A DNA stretch of 61,907 bases from Oscillospiraceae bacterium (GCA_902792905.1 CADBBH010000004.1:1-61907), one strand, 5' to 3'. Shown: positions 43,903 through 59,620, counted from the stretch's first letter. Made by a program: numbers and translations. Notes: a model not told the origin generated them from the letters alone.

Positions 43903-46900
43903 AATCAAGAAGGAGTCGGTTATTTCGCGGATTTTCCGCGGCAATTCCTATTGCTGGCTTGCAATACTCTGCACTGCCGGAATAATGATGCTCGTCTATT
44001 ACTGTTTCAATCTCTTCCCGTTCGGTGAAACAACTATACTCAGAATGGACCTCTATCATCAATACGGCCCCCTCTTTGCCGAATTATATGACAGGGTGAT
44101 GAATCTCAAGAGCTTCATCTATTCCTGGAATACCGGACTCGGCTCGCCGTTTCTCGGCAATTATTTCAATTATCTCTCAAGCCCTGCAGCTTTCCTGATT
44201 CTCATACTCGGCCATAAGAATATGCCCGAGGCGATTGCGGGAATGATTCTGATAAAGGCGGCTCTCTCGGCAGGTACCTTTACATATTATCTGAAGAAGT
44301 CTCAGGGCAGACACGATTTCTCCTCAGCGGCATTCGGCGTCCTCTATTCAATGTGCGGCTATTTCATCGCATATTACTGGAATGTAATGTGGCTTGACGC
44401 TATGGTTTATTTTCCGCTTGTAGTTTACGGAATAGAGCGGATCATCAATTACAGAAAGCCGTCGGTCTATATCGCTTTCCTCGCCCTGACGCTCTGGTCA
44501 AATTACTATATGGGATATATGACCTGCATCTTTTCGGTCATCTATTTCATAGTATATTTCTTTTCAAATTATGATTTCGGTTCATTTGCTCAGGATGCAA
44601 AATTCACCTACGACAGCAATCACAACAAGCGCTACGCATTTAAAGACCGCCTGAAATCAAATATATTCCTTCGAAGCGGATTTACCTTTGCCTTTGCCTC
44701 GGTTGCGGCTGCTGCGCTTGTAGCTGTCTCTCTGCTCCCGACTTTCCTTATCCTGCGCTCCTGCTCGGCGACCTCCGGCTCGATGCCCGAGAATTACCGC
44801 TCATATTTTGCGGTGTTTGATTTCCTTGCGAATCATCTCGCATCGGTCGACCCGACCATCCGCAGCAGCGGCAACGACGTGCTTCCGAATGTTTATTGCG
44901 GAATGGGTACTCTGATTCTCGTGCCTCTCTATATATTCTCGAAGAGAATCTCTCTCAAAGAAAAAATCTTCAGCGTATTCACTCTCGGTCTTTTCTTCTT
45001 CAGCTTCAACATCAATTATTTCAACTATATATGGCACGGATTCCATTTCCCGAACGACCTGCCTTACCGCTTCTCGTTCATGTATTGCTTCCTGCTGCTT
45101 GTAATGGCATTCAAGGCATACAAGAATCTCAATGAATACACCGGCAAGCAGCTTATCGGAGTCGGAACGGCAATTATCTTCGCTGTAGTGCTGATTCAGA
45201 AAATCGGCTCAAAGAATGTTGAGGATATCACGGTTCTGCTCAGCGTCGTATTCGTCGTGACCTACTGCCTCATCTTCTATATGCTCAAGGATGAAAAGAA
45301 GCAGAGAGCGGCGATTTCGGTCATTCTCCTCTGCTGCGTCATCGCGGAATATGCATGCGCAAATACAGACAGATACTCGATGAATCAGATAAAGAGCACC
45401 TACACCGGCGACTATGATTCATTCCGCGAAATCAAGGCGGACCTTGATGAAATGGAAAACGGCGACGATACCTACCGAATGGAGCTCACCTACAACAGAG
45501 CGAGGATGGATCCCGCCTGGTTCGGCTACAACGGCGTTTCGACCTTCTCCTCAATGGCTTATGAGAAGATGTCGAATATGCAGAGCAATCTCGGCGTTTA
45601 TTCGAATTATATCAACAGCTACACCTATTATATGCAGACTCCCGTATATAATATGATGAACGCGCTGAAATACATCGTTGACAACGATCCGAAGGTCACG
45701 GTCACCGAGGATTATGTCACTAAGGTCAAGACCGTCGATAAATACACGGCATATAAGAACAATTATTATCTGCCGATTGCCTTTGCGGTCAATAAGGAAG
45801 TCAAAGACTGGTATGCGGGCTACACCAATCCCTTCACGGTTCAGGGCGAATGGTTTGAATTCGCGACCGGAGTTGAGGATGTATATGAGAGAATTCCCAT
45901 AGACGCAGGCAATGTCAGATACTTCAATATGGATGAAATCACTGCGGGATTCGACACCGGAGATATGTATTTCCAGAAGACCGGCGCCGGCGAGGGCGAG
46001 ATAGATTTTGAACTCGCGATTGATGAAGAACAGCACTGCTACCTGTTCGTTGATTCCGACAGTTTTGACAGCATCGTGATTTCACGAGCAGACGGCGGCT
46101 CTGTAACCCAGGATACCGATGAACCTTATATCTATGATTTGGGAATAGTCAAGCCCGATGAAGCGGTCGAGGTACAGATAACCGTGCCTGAGGACGGCGA
46201 CGATTACGGCTACATGAATTTCTACGCCTATTACACCAATAAAGAGGCGCTTGACGAAGGATACAAGATTCTCAAGGATAACGCAATGACCGTCACCTCG
46301 TTCGAAGAAACGAGAATCAAAGGCAAAATCAGCACAGATAAGAGCATGGTAATGTTCACCTCTATTCCCTATGATAAGGGCTGGACGGTAAAAATCGACG
46401 GCAAGCCGATTGCGGAAAAAGATTATATCGCCCTTCAGGACGCGTATCTCTGCTTCAATCTTCCCAAGGGAGAGCACGAGATAGAGCTTGAATTCCATCA
46501 GAGAGGCCTGCTCATTGGCGCCGCAGTCTCCGGCGGAACCGTGATTCTGCTGATCATAGCAGCAATTTTCTTCTCAATCCTGCGTAAGAAGCGTGCGAAA
46601 AAATACGAGCAGATGTGCGAAAAGGCGGAAGCAGACTATCAGCAGGATCTGATTCTTGCGGAAAGAGCTAAATTCACATCATACGATTTTGATGATATCG
46701 ACTTGAGCGAGCTGAACATGACAGAACTCACGGGTATGCAGGAATCTGAACTCGCGGAAAAAGAAGCCGCGCTTGAAAACGCAGAAGCCGAAGAAATCGG
46801 AGATTCGAAAGAAACTGCCATCGAAAGCGAAGAAGCAGATGAAACTGCAGAAGCAGACAAGTCCGACTCCTCCGGCGAGGCAGAAGACGGCGAAGACACT

Positions 46901-46963
46901 CCCGCAGAAGATTCAGAAGAAGATCTCCCCGACGAAACTCAGGAAGCTGACACTCAGGATTAA
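43889..46963 (+). CDS. YfhO family membrane protein
   Basis: This 1024-residue polytopic membrane protein has about 11-13 helices up to residue 500, beginning WLAILCTAGIMMLVYYCF, and one more near 885. The conserved early region MDLYHQYGPLFAELYDR (with an Asp typical of GT-C glycosyltransferases) and WNTGLGSPFLGNYFNYLSSP marks the YfhO family, linked in Firmicutes to lipoteichoic acid glycosylation. An extracellular domain covers about 500-880. The last 100 residues are highly acidic (Glu/Ala/Asp-rich) and cytoplasmic. AAGGAG supports ATG 43889, 14 bases inside the previous gene. It probably transfers sugars from lipid carriers to a surface polymer. Confidence 0.9.
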   Translation: MEKNKIKKESVISRIFRGNSYCWLAILCTAGIMMLVYYCFNLFPFGETTILRMDLYHQYGPLFAELYDRVMNLKSFIYSWNTGLGSPFLGNYFNYLSSPAAFLILILGHKNMPEAIAGMILIKAALSAGTFTYYLKKSQGRHDFSSAAFGVLYSMCGYFIAYYWNVMWLDAMVYFPLVVYGIERIINYRKPSVYIAFLALTLWSNYYMGYMTCIFSVIYFIVYFFSNYDFGSFAQDAKFTYDSNHNKRYAFKDRLKSNIFLRSGFTFAFASVAAAALVAVSLLPTFLILRSCSATSGSMPENYRSYFAVFDFLANHLASVDPTIRSSGNDVLPNVYCGMGTLILVPLYIFSKRISLKEKIFSVFTLGLFFFSFNINYFNYIWHGFHFPNDLPYRFSFMYCFLLLVMAFKAYKNLNEYTGKQLIGVGTAIIFAVVLIQKIGSKNVEDITVLLSVVFVVTYCLIFYMLKDEKKQRAAISVILLCCVIAEYACANTDRYSMNQIKSTYTGDYDSFREIKADLDEMENGDDTYRMELTYNRARMDPAWFGYNGVSTFSSMAYEKMSNMQSNLGVYSNYINSYTYYMQTPVYNMMNALKYIVDNDPKVTVTEDYVTKVKTVDKYTAYKNNYYLPIAFAVNKEVKDWYAGYTNPFTVQGEWFEFATGVEDVYERIPIDAGNVRYFNMDEITAGFDTGDMYFQKTGAGEGEIDFELAIDEEQHCYLFVDSDSFDSIVISRADGGSVTQDTDEPYIYDLGIVKPDEAVEVQITVPEDGDDYGYMNFYAYYTNKEALDEGYKILKDNAMTVTSFEETRIKGKISTDKSMVMFTSIPYDKGWTVKIDGKPIAEKDYIALQDAYLCFNLPKGEHEIELEFHQRGLLIGAAVSGGTVILLIIAAIFFSILRKKRAKKYEQMCEKAEADYQQDLILAERAKFTSYDFDDIDLSELNMTELTGMQESELAEKEAALENAEAEEIGDSKETAIESEEADETAEADKSDSSGEAEDGEDTPAEDSEEDLPDETQEADTQD

Positions 46964-46977
46964 ACTCACGGAATAAC

Positions 46978-47012
46978 ATAAGCCTGCCTTGAAAAAGGCA
47001 GGCTTATTCTTT
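46978..47012 (+). terminator. Terminator of the pncB-YfhO operon
   Basis: ATAAGCCTGCCTT (46978-46990) pairs perfectly with AAGGCAGGCTTAT (46995-47007), followed by TCTTTATAAT. Confidence 0.88.
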
Positions 47013-47030
47013 ATAATAAAGCAAAGAATA

Positions 47031-47056
47031 AAGGCAGTGACCGCGGTCACTGCCTT
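47031..47056 (-). terminator. Terminator of tuf
   Basis: AAGGCAGTGACC (47031-47042) pairs with GGTCACTGCCTT (47045-47056); the minus strand continues TATTCTTTGCTTTATT. It lies 22 bases beyond the tuf stop. Confidence 0.87.
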
Positions 47057-47077
47057 AAAAAATATATTATGCTGTTA

Positions 47078-48277
47078 TTATTCGTCGATCTCGATAACAA
47101 CGCCTGAACCAACGGTTCTGCCGCCTTCACGGATAGCGAAACGAAGACCCTTTTCGATAGCGATGGGAGTGATAAGCTCAACTTTCATGTCAACGTTGTC
47201 GCCGGGCATGCACATTTCAGTGCCTTCGGGAAGGGTGATAACGCCGGTAACGTCGGTAGTTCTGAAATAGAACTGAGGACGATAGTTATTGAAGAACGGA
47301 GTATGACGGCCGCCTTCTTCCTTGGTCAGAACGTAAACCTGACCAACGAACTTGGTGTGAGGATGAATTGAACCGGGCTTGGAAAGAACCTGACCGCGCT
47401 CGATTTCGTTTCTCTGAACGCCGCGAAGGAGAGCGCCGATATTGTCGCCTGCCTCAGCGTAGTCGAGAATCTTTCTGAACATCTCGATACCGGTAACAAC
47501 AGTCTTTCTCTTTTCATCGGTGAGGCCGACAATTTCAACTTCCTCGCCGGTCTTAAGCTGTCCACGCTCAACTCTGCCGGTAGCAACGGTGCCGCGGCCG
47601 GTGATGGTGAATACGTCTTCAACGGGCATAAGGAAGGGAAGGTCTGCCTTACGGTCGGGAGTGGGAATGTAGCTGTCAACAGCGTCCATGAGTTCCCAGA
47701 TGCATGCGATTTCGGGAGCGTTTACGTCGCCGCCGTCATATTCGAGAGCCTTAAGAGCTGAACCCTTGATGATGGGAGCATCCTCATCGAAGCCGTACTC
47801 AGCGAGAGTCTCTCTGACTTCCATTTCAACAAGCTCAAGGAGCTCGGGATCGTCAACCTGGTCAACTTTGTTAAGGAAAACGATGATCTTGGGAACGCCA
47901 ACCTGGCGGGCAAGGAGAAGGTGCTCCTTGGTCTGAGCCATGGGGCCGTCGGTAGCTGCGATAACGAGGATTGAACCATCCATCTGAGCAGCGCCGGTGA
48001 TCATGTTCTTAATATAGTCAGCGTGACCCGGGCAGTCAACGTGAGCATAGTGACGAGCTTCGGTCTCATACTCAACGTGTGCGGTATTGATAGTGATACC
48101 ACGCTCTCTCTCTTCGGGAGCCTTATCGATGTTTGCATAGTCTACGAATGCTGCTCCGCCCTTCATGGCAAGAGTCTTGGTGATAGCAGCTGTAAGAGTG
48201 GTCTTACCGTGGTCAACGTGACCGATGGTACCGATGTTTACATGCGGTTTGTTTCGATTAAAATGTTCTTTTGCCAT
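47078..48277 (-). CDS. tuf: Translation elongation factor Tu
   Basis: This 399-residue GTPase delivers aminoacyl-tRNA to the ribosome. G motifs are [10 protein letters not shown] (P-loop), [11 protein letters not shown] and NKVDQV. ATG 48277 follows GGGAGGAAAC; a longer frame upstream crosses the promoter. A separate promoter lies in the fusA-tuf gap, so tuf can be transcribed on its own as well as from the str operon. It ends the rpoB-to-tuf cluster. Confidence 0.99.
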   Translation of the reverse strand: MAKEHFNRNKPHVNIGTIGHVDHGKTTLTAAITKTLAMKGGAAFVDYANIDKAPEERERGITINTAHVEYETEARHYAHVDCPGHADYIKNMITGAAQMDGSILVIAATDGPMAQTKEHLLLARQVGVPKIIVFLNKVDQVDDPELLELVEMEVRETLAEYGFDEDAPIIKGSALKALEYDGGDVNAPEIACIWELMDAVDSYIPTPDRKADLPFLMPVEDVFTITGRGTVATGRVERGQLKTGEEVEIVGLTDEKRKTVVTGIEMFRKILDYAEAGDNIGALLRGVQRNEIERGQVLSKPGSIHPHTKFVGQVYVLTKEEGGRHTPFFNNYRPQFYFRTTDVTGVITLPEGTEMCMPGDNVDMKVELITPIAIEKGLRFAIREGGRTVGSGVVIEIDE

Positions 48278-48330
48278 TGAATTGTTTCCTCCCTTTAGAA
48301 GCAATTTAATTACATGCATAGCATGTTGAT

Positions 48331-48359
48331 ATTTTACCAATAATTACTTGAAATTTCAA
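48331..48359 (-). promoter_or_regulatory. Internal promoter of tuf
   Basis: On the minus strand TTGAAA (plus 48354-48359) and TAAAAT (plus 48331-48336) are spaced by 17 bp, in the 104-bp gap between fusA and tuf. Confidence 0.8.
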
Positions 48360-48381
48360 GCATTTTTTACAAATTTTGCTA

Positions 48382-50448
48382 TTATTTCTCAGATATGAGT
48401 TTTTCGGCTATATTCTTGGGAACTTCGCTGTAATGCGAGGGCTCCATGACATACTGTCCTCTGCCCTGAGTTCTTGAGCGCAAAGAGGTTGCGTAGCCGA
48501 ACATATTTGAGAGCGGAATAAAAGCGTCTATCTGGGTCGCGCCCGTCCTGACCTCCTGACCCTGAACAAGTCCGCGTCTGGAGTTGATATCGCCGATTAC
48601 GTCGCCGATATATTCGTCGGGAACGATAACCGAGGTCTTCATGATGGGCTCCATAAGAACGGGAGCGGCCTTCCTCATCGCGTCCTTGAAAGCCATGGAT
48701 GCAGCTATCTTGAACGCCATTTCGGAGGAGTCAACCTCGTGATAGGATCCGTCGTAAAGAGTTACTTTGACATCAACTACATTGTATCCGGCGAGAGTTC
48801 CCGAGAGCATAGCTCCCTTGATACCTGCCTCGATGGCGTTGAAGTATTCCTTCGGAATAGCGCCACCGACGATTTCGTTGACAAATTCATAACCCTTCTC
48901 GGGATTGGGCTCGATCCTGATTTTAACGTGACCGTACTGACCTTTACCGCCTGACTGACGCGCATATTTCGTATCGGACTCGGCGGGAACGGTAATGGTT
49001 TCACGGAAAGCAACCTGCGGCTTACCGACATTCGCTTCAACATGGAATTCGCGCAGCATTCTGTCAACGATAATTTCAAGGTGAAGCTCGCCCATACCTG
49101 CAATAATGGTCTGGCCTGTTTCTTCGTCGGTGTAGCACTTGAATGTCGGATCCTCCTCCGCGAGCTTTGCAAGAGCAATGCTCATCTTTTCCTGACCGGC
49201 TTTGGTCTTGGGCTCGATGGCAACTCTGATAACAGGCTCGGGGAATTCCATTGATTCAAGGATTATAGGATGCTTTGATGTGCAGAGCGTGTCGCCTGTT
49301 GTAGTCTGCTTGACGCCGACACAGGCGGCGATATCGCCCGCGTAGCAGGTTTCGATATCCTGTCTGTGATTCGCGTGCATCTGGAGAATTCTTCCCATTC
49401 TCTCATTGACACCCTTGGTCGAATTATAGACGGTATCGCCTGCGTTGACCGTGCCGGAATAGACTCTGAAGAAGCAGAGCTTGCCGACAAACTGGTCGGT
49501 AGTTATTTTGAATGCAAGAGCCGCAAACGGCTCATCATCTGAAGAATTTCTGACCTCGTCCTTATCCGTCTTGGGATTGGTACCCGTTATGGCGGGAACA
49601 TCGGTCGGAGCGGGCATATAATCGACTATGGCATCGAGAAGCAGCTGAACGCCCTTATTGCGGTAGGAAGTACCGCAGGTGACGGGAACCATGTGGTTTG
49701 AGATTGTCGATTTTCTGATGCAGGTCTTGATTTCATCGAGTGTCAGTTCCTGACCTTCGAGATATTTCTCAAGCAGAGCATCATCCTGCTCGGCAACGTG
49801 TTCAACCATTTCATCATGGTATTTCTGCGCTGTTTCAAGCATATCATCGGGAATTTCCCTGCACTCAATCTTGGTGCCGAGGTCATCATTGTAATAATAT
49901 GCTTTCATTATAACAAGGTCGATAATGCCTTTGAAATCCGCCTCTGAACCTATCGGAAGCTGAATGGGAACGGCGTTGCATTTAAGGCGATCCTTCATCA
50001 TATCAACTACGTGATAGAAATCCGCACCCATAATGTCCATCTTATTGATATAGACCATTCTGGGGACCTTATATTTATCCGCCTGTCTCCAAACCGTTTC
50101 GCTCTGGGGCTCAACGCCGCCCTTGGCGCAGAGAACGGTAACAGAACCGTCAAGAACTCTCAGAGAACGCTCAACTTCAACAGTGAAGTCAACGTGACCC
50201 GGAGTGTCAATTATGTTTATACGGTGTTCCTTCCAAAAACAGGTTGTTGCGGCTGAGGTAATCGTGATACCACGCTCCTGCTCCTGCTCCATAAAGTCCA
50301 TGGTAGCGGCGCCGTCATGAGTCTCACCTATTTTATGGGTTTTACCCGTATAGAAGAGAATTCTCTCGGTTGTAGTAGTTTTGCCGGCATCTATGTGAGC
50401 CATAATGCCGATGTTTCTTGTCTTTTCGAGTGAAACCTGCCTTGGCAA
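48382..50448 (-). CDS. fusA: Translation elongation factor G
   Basis: This 688-residue translocase GTPase has G motifs [24 protein letters not shown] and NKMDIMG at the N-terminus, with the five-domain length usual for EF-G. Translation begins at TTG 50448 (not ATG), placed just after GGAGGTG; no in-frame ATG or GTG lies nearby. It sits between rpsG and tuf in the standard str operon order. Confidence 0.98.
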   Translation of the reverse strand: MPRQVSLEKTRNIGIMAHIDAGKTTTTERILFYTGKTHKIGETHDGAATMDFMEQEQERGITITSAATTCFWKEHRINIIDTPGHVDFTVEVERSLRVLDGSVTVLCAKGGVEPQSETVWRQADKYKVPRMVYINKMDIMGADFYHVVDMMKDRLKCNAVPIQLPIGSEADFKGIIDLVIMKAYYYNDDLGTKIECREIPDDMLETAQKYHDEMVEHVAEQDDALLEKYLEGQELTLDEIKTCIRKSTISNHMVPVTCGTSYRNKGVQLLLDAIVDYMPAPTDVPAITGTNPKTDKDEVRNSSDDEPFAALAFKITTDQFVGKLCFFRVYSGTVNAGDTVYNSTKGVNERMGRILQMHANHRQDIETCYAGDIAACVGVKQTTTGDTLCTSKHPIILESMEFPEPVIRVAIEPKTKAGQEKMSIALAKLAEEDPTFKCYTDEETGQTIIAGMGELHLEIIVDRMLREFHVEANVGKPQVAFRETITVPAESDTKYARQSGGKGQYGHVKIRIEPNPEKGYEFVNEIVGGAIPKEYFNAIEAGIKGAMLSGTLAGYNVVDVKVTLYDGSYHEVDSSEMAFKIAASMAFKDAMRKAAPVLMEPIMKTSVIVPDEYIGDVIGDINSRRGLVQGQEVRTGATQIDAFIPLSNMFGYATSLRSRTQGRGQYVMEPSHYSEVPKNIAEKLISEK

Positions 50449-50517
50449 ATTAACACCTCCGATTCTGTATAAAATAAGTAATAATCAATTATGCACAGCG
50501 ATGTTTCCCAATGGGAA

Positions 50518-51117
<600 letters not shown>

Positions 51118-51141
51118 TTATTTGTCATGAAATGATGCGGA

Positions 51142-51561
51142 TTATTTCTTTACCTTCGGACGCTTTGCACCGTATTTGGAACGGGCCTGCATTCTTCCGG
51201 TAACACCCTGAGTATCAAGGGTGCCGCGAATGATGTGGTAACGCACACCGGGGAGATCCTTTACACGGCCGCCGCGGATAAGAACGACGCTGTGCTCCTG
51301 AAGGTTGTGACCGACGCCGGGAATGTAAGCGGAAACTTCCATGCCGTTTGTCAGACGAACTCTGGCGATCTTACGAAGAGCTGAATTCGGCTTCTTGGGA
51401 GTAGCTGTCTTAACTGCTGTGCAAACGCCGCGCTTCTGGGGTGAATTCTGATCGGTCATAACATTCTTTTTGGAGTTGAGACCTTTCAGAAGAGCGGGAG
51501 CCTTGGGCTTCCTGTCAAGGGTCTGTCTGCCGTTACGAACAAGCTGGTTAAAGGTAGGCAA
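51142..51561 (-). CDS. rpsL: 30S ribosomal protein S12
   Basis: This 139-residue decoding-centre protein carries the [11 protein letters not shown] loop and [26 protein letters not shown]. The lysines whose change gives streptomycin resistance are in the sensitive form. The start is TTG 51561, eight bases after AAAGGAGAG; the family start MPT follows. It is the first gene behind a strong promoter located after rpoC. Confidence 0.97.
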   Translation of the reverse strand: MPTFNQLVRNGRQTLDRKPKAPALLKGLNSKKNVMTDQNSPQKRGVCTAVKTATPKKPNSALRKIARVRLTNGMEVSAYIPGVGHNLQEHSVVLIRGGRVKDLPGVRYHIIRGTLDTQGVTGRMQARSKYGAKRPKVKK

Positions 51562-51601
51562 GTGTTTTTCTCTCCTTTCTTTGAAAATTCATATATCTCA
51601 G

Positions 51602-51624
51602 GGCGTCGGATGCTCCGGCGCCCA
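51602..51624 (-). promoter_or_regulatory. Hairpin in the rpsL leader
   Basis: GGGCG(C)CGG and CCG(A)CGCCC pair with one internal mismatch around AGCAT. It lies in the leader between the str promoter and rpsL. No T-tract follows, so it is not a simple terminator; it could be a regulatory or RNA-stabilising stem. Confidence 0.5.
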
Positions 51625-51643
51625 TAGACACCATGGATTGATA

Positions 51644-51672
51644 TTTTATCATATAATATATATATTTGTCAA
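51644..51672 (-). promoter_or_regulatory. Promoter of rpsL-rpsG-fusA
   Basis: On the minus strand TTGACA (plus 51667-51672) and TAAAAT (plus 51644-51649, with an extended TGA) are spaced by 17 bp, directly after the rpoC stop. It separates the str genes from rpoBC transcription, at least in part. Confidence 0.87.
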
Positions 51673-51687
51673 CAGTTTTAACAAAAA

Positions 51688-55398
<3,711 letters not shown>

Positions 55399-55438
55399 TA
55401 AAAATATGCCCCTTCCTTATATTTTTGAAAAGCGGAGA

Positions 55439-58400
55439 TTACTGATAATCGTCATCGGAACCGTTATAACCGTAGGAATCGAAATCCTCAGCGCCGAAAT
55501 CGTCGCCGTCATCGTCGATTTCCATATCCTCGACAGCGCTGTAGTTGACGGAATCATCGTCTTCCTCATCGGAATCGACATCATAGACATCATATTCCTT
55601 GCTGTCTTCATCAATATCGTATCCTTCGCCGCCCTCAGCGTCATTGACGGTCGAGAAGGCCTCTTTGTTATCCTCGCTCTGTGCCGGGAAATCATTGTCA
55701 AAAGAGGTGCGAAGATCGATTTCGTTGCCGTCCTTGTCAAGAACCTTGATTGAAAGTGCGAGGGACTGGAGTTCCTTGACGAGAACCTTGAATGCTTCGG
55801 GCGTGCCGGGCTTCGGAATGTTGTTGCCCTTGACGATTGCTTCGTAAGTGTCAACTCTGCCGACGGTATCGTCGGATTTGACGGTAAGTATCTCCTGAAG
55901 GGTATATGCCGCGCCATAAGCTTCGAGAGCCCAGACTTCCATTTCACCGAAACGCTGGCCGCCGAACTGCGCTTTACCGCCGAGTGGCTGCTGGGTAACG
56001 AGTGAATACGGGCCTGTTGAACGGGCGTGAATCTTATCATCAACAAGGTGATGAAGTTTGAGGTAATACATTACGCCGACCGTAACGGGATTATCGAATT
56101 TTCTGCCCGTTCTGCCGTCGTAAAGAGTAGTCTTGCCGGATTTATTGAGGGTGAATATCTTTTCGGGATCGAATTTGAAGTTTTCGGGATTGTATTCAAA
56201 TTCTCCGGTTTCTTCGGCAAGCTTCTTGGCAGCCTTGGCTCTGGCCTTGAGATCTGCCTGCGCCTTGGCAAGTATCTTTTCATTTGCCTCTTCGATGGCG
56301 TCTGTAATGTCGGTTTCGTGGGCGCCGTCGAAAACGGGAGTCATAACGTTGATTCCGAGACTGCGCGCGGCAAGTCCGAGGTGAACCTCGAGAACCTGAC
56401 CGATATTCATACGTGAGGGAACGCCGAGAGGATTGAGGCATATATCGAGCGGTGTGCCGTCGGGAAGAAAGGGCATATCCTCAACCGGGAGGATTCTCGA
56501 AACAACGCCCTTGTTACCGTGGCGGCCCGCCATCTTGTCGCCGACTGAAAGCTTACGCTTCTGGGCAATATAGCAGCGGACTACCTTATTGACGCCGGGA
56601 GCGAGCTCGTCGCTGTTTTCTTTGGTGAATACTTCGACATTGACAACAACGCCGTATTCGCCGTGCGGAACTCTGAGTGAGGTATCCCTGACTTCCTTGG
56701 CCTTCTCACCGAAGATGGCGTGAAGAAGTCTCTCTTCGGGAGTCATCTCGGTTTCGCCCTTGGGCGTAACCTTACCGACAAGTATATCGCCGCTGCGAAC
56801 CTCTGCGCCGATACGGATTATACCGTTTTCGTCGAGGTTTGCGAGAGCGTCATCGCCGGTATTCGGAATATCTCTGGTGATATCTTCGGGGCCGAGCTTG
56901 GTGTCTCTGGCCTCTGTATCGTATTCCTCAATGTGGATTGAGGTATAGACATCATCACGAACTATCTTTTCGCTGATAAGGACCGCGTCCTCGTAGTTGT
57001 AGCCTTCCCAGGTCATGAAGCCGATAAGGGCGTTCTTGCCGAGAGCTACTTCGCCGTGGTCGATTGCGGGGCCGTCTGCTATGACTTCGCCCTCCTCGAC
57101 TCTCTGGCCTACGGTTACGATGGGTCTCTGGTTATTACAAGTTGCCTGGTTGGAGCGCATATATTTGATAACTTCGTAATCCCTGACGTTTCCGCCGTCT
57201 TCGAGGATTGTTATCTGATCTGCGCAGACCTTGGTAACAACGCCGCCGGACTTGGCAAGTACGCACACGCCCGAGTCAACAGCCGCCTTATACTCCATGC
57301 CGGTACCGACTATCGGAGCCTTGGTGGTCAGAAGAGGAACTGCCTGCTTCTGCATGTTGGAGCCCATGAGCGCGCGGTTCGCGTCATCGTTTTCAAGGAA
57401 GGGAATCATCGCGGTCGCGACGGAAACAACCATCGCGGGTGAAACGTCCATGTAGTCCGCCTTTGCGGGCTCTGTTTCAAGGAAGCCTTCTCTGTATCTC
57501 GCGGCGATTCTGGAATTGATGAATCTGCCGTCCTTGTCGAGAGGCTCGTTACCCTGGGCGACAACGTGTCTGTCTTCTGCGTCGGCGGTCATATATTCGA
57601 CCTCGTCAAGTACGCGGACATCCTTTACGTTGCCCTTCTTGTCATAGGTCTTCTCAATCTTTCTGTAAGGAGCTTCGATAAAGCCGTATTTATTAATCTT
57701 CGCATAAGTTGCGAGGTATGAAATAAGGCCGATGTTGGGACCTTCGGGGGTCTCAATGGGGCACATTCTGCCGTAATGGGTATAGTGAACGTCGCGGACC
57801 TCGAAACCGGCTCTGTCTCTTGAAAGACCGCCTGGGCCGAGCGCGGAGATACGGCGCTTGTGAGTGAGCTCCGCAAGAGGATTGGACTGATCCATAAATT
57901 GCGAGAGCGGTGAGGAGCCGAAGAATTCCCTGATGGCAGTGGTGATGGGACGGATATTGATAAGGGACTGAGGAGTGATTTTCTCTTCCTCCTCCTGAGC
58001 CTGAACACTCATTCTCTCACGAACGACCCTCTCCATTCTTGTCAGACCGATTTTGAACTGATTCTGAAGGAGCTCGCCGACGGAGCGGATACGTCTGTTG
58101 CCCAGGTGGTCGATATCATCAAGATTGCCGACGCCCTTTGTAAGGCAGTTTACATAGTTGACGGAGGCATAGATATCGTCCCTGATAATGAACTTGGGAA
58201 TAAGGTCGTCGCAGTGCTCTTTGAGAGCGGCAAGGACGGTCTTCTTATCCTTCTTCTTGAGACCTTCAAGTATTTCTTTGAGAACGGTGAAGCGGACCTT
58301 CTCGCCGAGAGCTATCTCCTCAAGGTCTTCTCTCTTGATAGTGGAGGGAAGAAGGACGAGGGGATCTACCATACGGTTGGAGGAGACGGTAAGTTCAGTT

Positions 58401-59401
58401 CCGTCTTCACACTTGACGACTACTCTCCATACGCCGGCGTTCTCGAGCTCCTGAACCTTCTCTTCGGTGAGCTCCTCATCGGGCATGGCAAGCACTTCGC
58501 CGGTCTCTTCATCAACTACGGGCTGAGCAACTGTGCAGCCGGGGAGGCGGTTGAGAAGAGAAAGCTTCTTGTTATATTTATAGCGTCCTACGCGGGAAAT
58601 ATCATATCTGTAGGGATCGAAGAAGAGCGAATCAATATTCTGCTGAGCAACCTCGAGAGTTACGGGCTCGCCGGGGCGCATCTTCTTGAATATTTCCATG
58701 AGCGCTTCTTCGGTATTCTTGGTCTCGTCCTTTTCAAGAGTGGCCTCGATTTTGATGTCGTCGCCGAAGAAATCACGGATATCCTGATTTGAACTCAGAC
58801 CGAGAGCACGAACGAAGGTGGTGATGAGTATTTTCTTGTTCTTGTCAATCTTGACATAGAATAAATCGTTGACATCGGTTTCGTATTCGAGCCATGCGCC
58901 TCTGTTGGGGTTGATTGTGGAAGCGTAAAGCTCCTTACCGGTCTTGTCATGGGTCATGCTGAAATAAACGCCGGGTGAACGAACGAGCTGAGAGACAATT
59001 ACTCTCTCCGCGCCGTTGATAACAAAAGTGCCGCTCTCGGTCATAATCGGGAAATCACCCATATAGACCTCGGACTCCTTTACGGTGCCCGTATTCTTAT
59101 TGAGCAGGCGGACCGTCGCTCTCATCGGGGCGGCGTAGGTAGTATCTCTTTCCTTGCATTCGCGGACATTGTATTTCGGCTTGTCATCCATGCGGTAGTC
59201 AATGAAACTGAGCACAAGGTTGCCCGAATAATCCGTGATGTCTGCCATATCGCGGAAGGCTTCCTTGAGACCGGTTTTGATGAACCAATCGTAGGATGAT
59301 TTCTGGATTTCAATGAGGTTGGGAATATCCATAACCTCGTTGATCTTGCCGAAGCTCATGCGGGTGCAGCTTCCTCTGGTGATGGGCTTCACATTGAGCA
59401 T
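55439..59401 (-). CDS. rpoB: DNA-directed RNA polymerase subunit beta
   Basis: This 1320-residue subunit has the rifampicin-binding region [20 protein letters not shown], with wild-type residues at the usual resistance positions (Asp, His and Ser of E. coli 516, 526 and 531). [16 protein letters not shown] and the C-terminal [20 protein letters not shown] are standard. The protein continues into an unusually long acidic tail of about 75 residues rich in Asp, Glu, Tyr and Ser (for example [19 protein letters not shown]). GGAGG precedes ATG 59401. rplJ and rplL are not upstream; tmcAL is. Confidence 0.99.
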   Translation of the reverse strand: MLNVKPITRGSCTRMSFGKINEVMDIPNLIEIQKSSYDWFIKTGLKEAFRDMADITDYSGNLVLSFIDYRMDDKPKYNVRECKERDTTYAAPMRATVRLLNKNTGTVKESEVYMGDFPIMTESGTFVINGAERVIVSQLVRSPGVYFSMTHDKTGKELYASTINPNRGAWLEYETDVNDLFYVKIDKNKKILITTFVRALGLSSNQDIRDFFGDDIKIEATLEKDETKNTEEALMEIFKKMRPGEPVTLEVAQQNIDSLFFDPYRYDISRVGRYKYNKKLSLLNRLPGCTVAQPVVDEETGEVLAMPDEELTEEKVQELENAGVWRVVVKCEDGTELTVSSNRMVDPLVLLPSTIKREDLEEIALGEKVRFTVLKEILEGLKKKDKKTVLAALKEHCDDLIPKFIIRDDIYASVNYVNCLTKGVGNLDDIDHLGNRRIRSVGELLQNQFKIGLTRMERVVRERMSVQAQEEEEKITPQSLINIRPITTAIREFFGSSPLSQFMDQSNPLAELTHKRRISALGPGGLSRDRAGFEVRDVHYTHYGRMCPIETPEGPNIGLISYLATYAKINKYGFIEAPYRKIEKTYDKKGNVKDVRVLDEVEYMTADAEDRHVVAQGNEPLDKDGRFINSRIAARYREGFLETEPAKADYMDVSPAMVVSVATAMIPFLENDDANRALMGSNMQKQAVPLLTTKAPIVGTGMEYKAAVDSGVCVLAKSGGVVTKVCADQITILEDGGNVRDYEVIKYMRSNQATCNNQRPIVTVGQRVEEGEVIADGPAIDHGEVALGKNALIGFMTWEGYNYEDAVLISEKIVRDDVYTSIHIEEYDTEARDTKLGPEDITRDIPNTGDDALANLDENGIIRIGAEVRSGDILVGKVTPKGETEMTPEERLLHAIFGEKAKEVRDTSLRVPHGEYGVVVNVEVFTKENSDELAPGVNKVVRCYIAQKRKLSVGDKMAGRHGNKGVVSRILPVEDMPFLPDGTPLDICLNPLGVPSRMNIGQVLEVHLGLAARSLGINVMTPVFDGAHETDITDAIEEANEKILAKAQADLKARAKAAKKLAEETGEFEYNPENFKFDPEKIFTLNKSGKTTLYDGRTGRKFDNPVTVGVMYYLKLHHLVDDKIHARSTGPYSLVTQQPLGGKAQFGGQRFGEMEVWALEAYGAAYTLQEILTVKSDDTVGRVDTYEAIVKGNNIPKPGTPEAFKVLVKELQSLALSIKVLDKDGNEIDLRTSFDNDFPAQSEDNKEAFSTVNDAEGGEGYDIDEDSKEYDVYDVDSDEEDDDSVNYSAVEDMEIDDDGDDFGAEDFDSYGYNGSDDDYQ

Positions 59402-59460
59402 CTGATAAATCCTCCGTTCATTTGCTTTTTTGCCGGTTTTCCGCTTTATAAAGATATAAA

Positions 59461-59513
59461 ATAAGCGGGGCGCACCGACACACGTAGGTCAGTATTATAA
59501 TTGCCCCGCTTAT
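59461..59513 (-). terminator. Hairpin with rpoB promoter in its loop; probable tmcAL terminator
   Basis: ATAAGCGGGGC and GCCCCGCTTAT form a perfect 11-bp inverted repeat (plus 59461-59471 and 59503-59513) with a 31-base loop. On the minus strand the 3' arm is followed by TTTATATCTTT, so a transcript reading through from tmcAL would carry a terminator. A transcript started at the rpoB promoter lacks the first arm and should escape it. Confidence 0.68.
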
Positions 59514-59522
59514 AAAAGTCAA
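59494..59522 (-). promoter_or_regulatory. Promoter of rpoB-rpoC
   Basis: On the minus strand TTGACT (plus 59517-59522) and consensus TATAAT (plus 59494-59499) are spaced by 17 bp. The spacer contains one arm of the inverted repeat described at 59461-59513. The predicted leader before rpoB is about 85 bases. Confidence 0.88.
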
Positions 59523-59620
59523 TAAAAATATTCTATTATTTACGCAATATTACATAATTTTGTGAGTTCCGACAACAAAAGGTTGCCAAAAGCGCAAAAG
59601 TTTATCTAATTTAATAATAA

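Noticed and set aside
55417-56046. Open frame of 209 codons inside rpoB on the same strand
   Set aside because: It is a shifted frame of rpoB with Ser/Arg-rich low-complexity composition and no ribosome site; rpoB itself is certain.
57800-58000. Possible rifampicin-resistance changes in rpoB
   Set aside because: The residues that differ from E. coli (Pro, Ser and Ala in [17 protein letters not shown]) are either ordinary Firmicute variants or outside the main resistance positions; Asp516, His526 and Ser531 equivalents are wild type.
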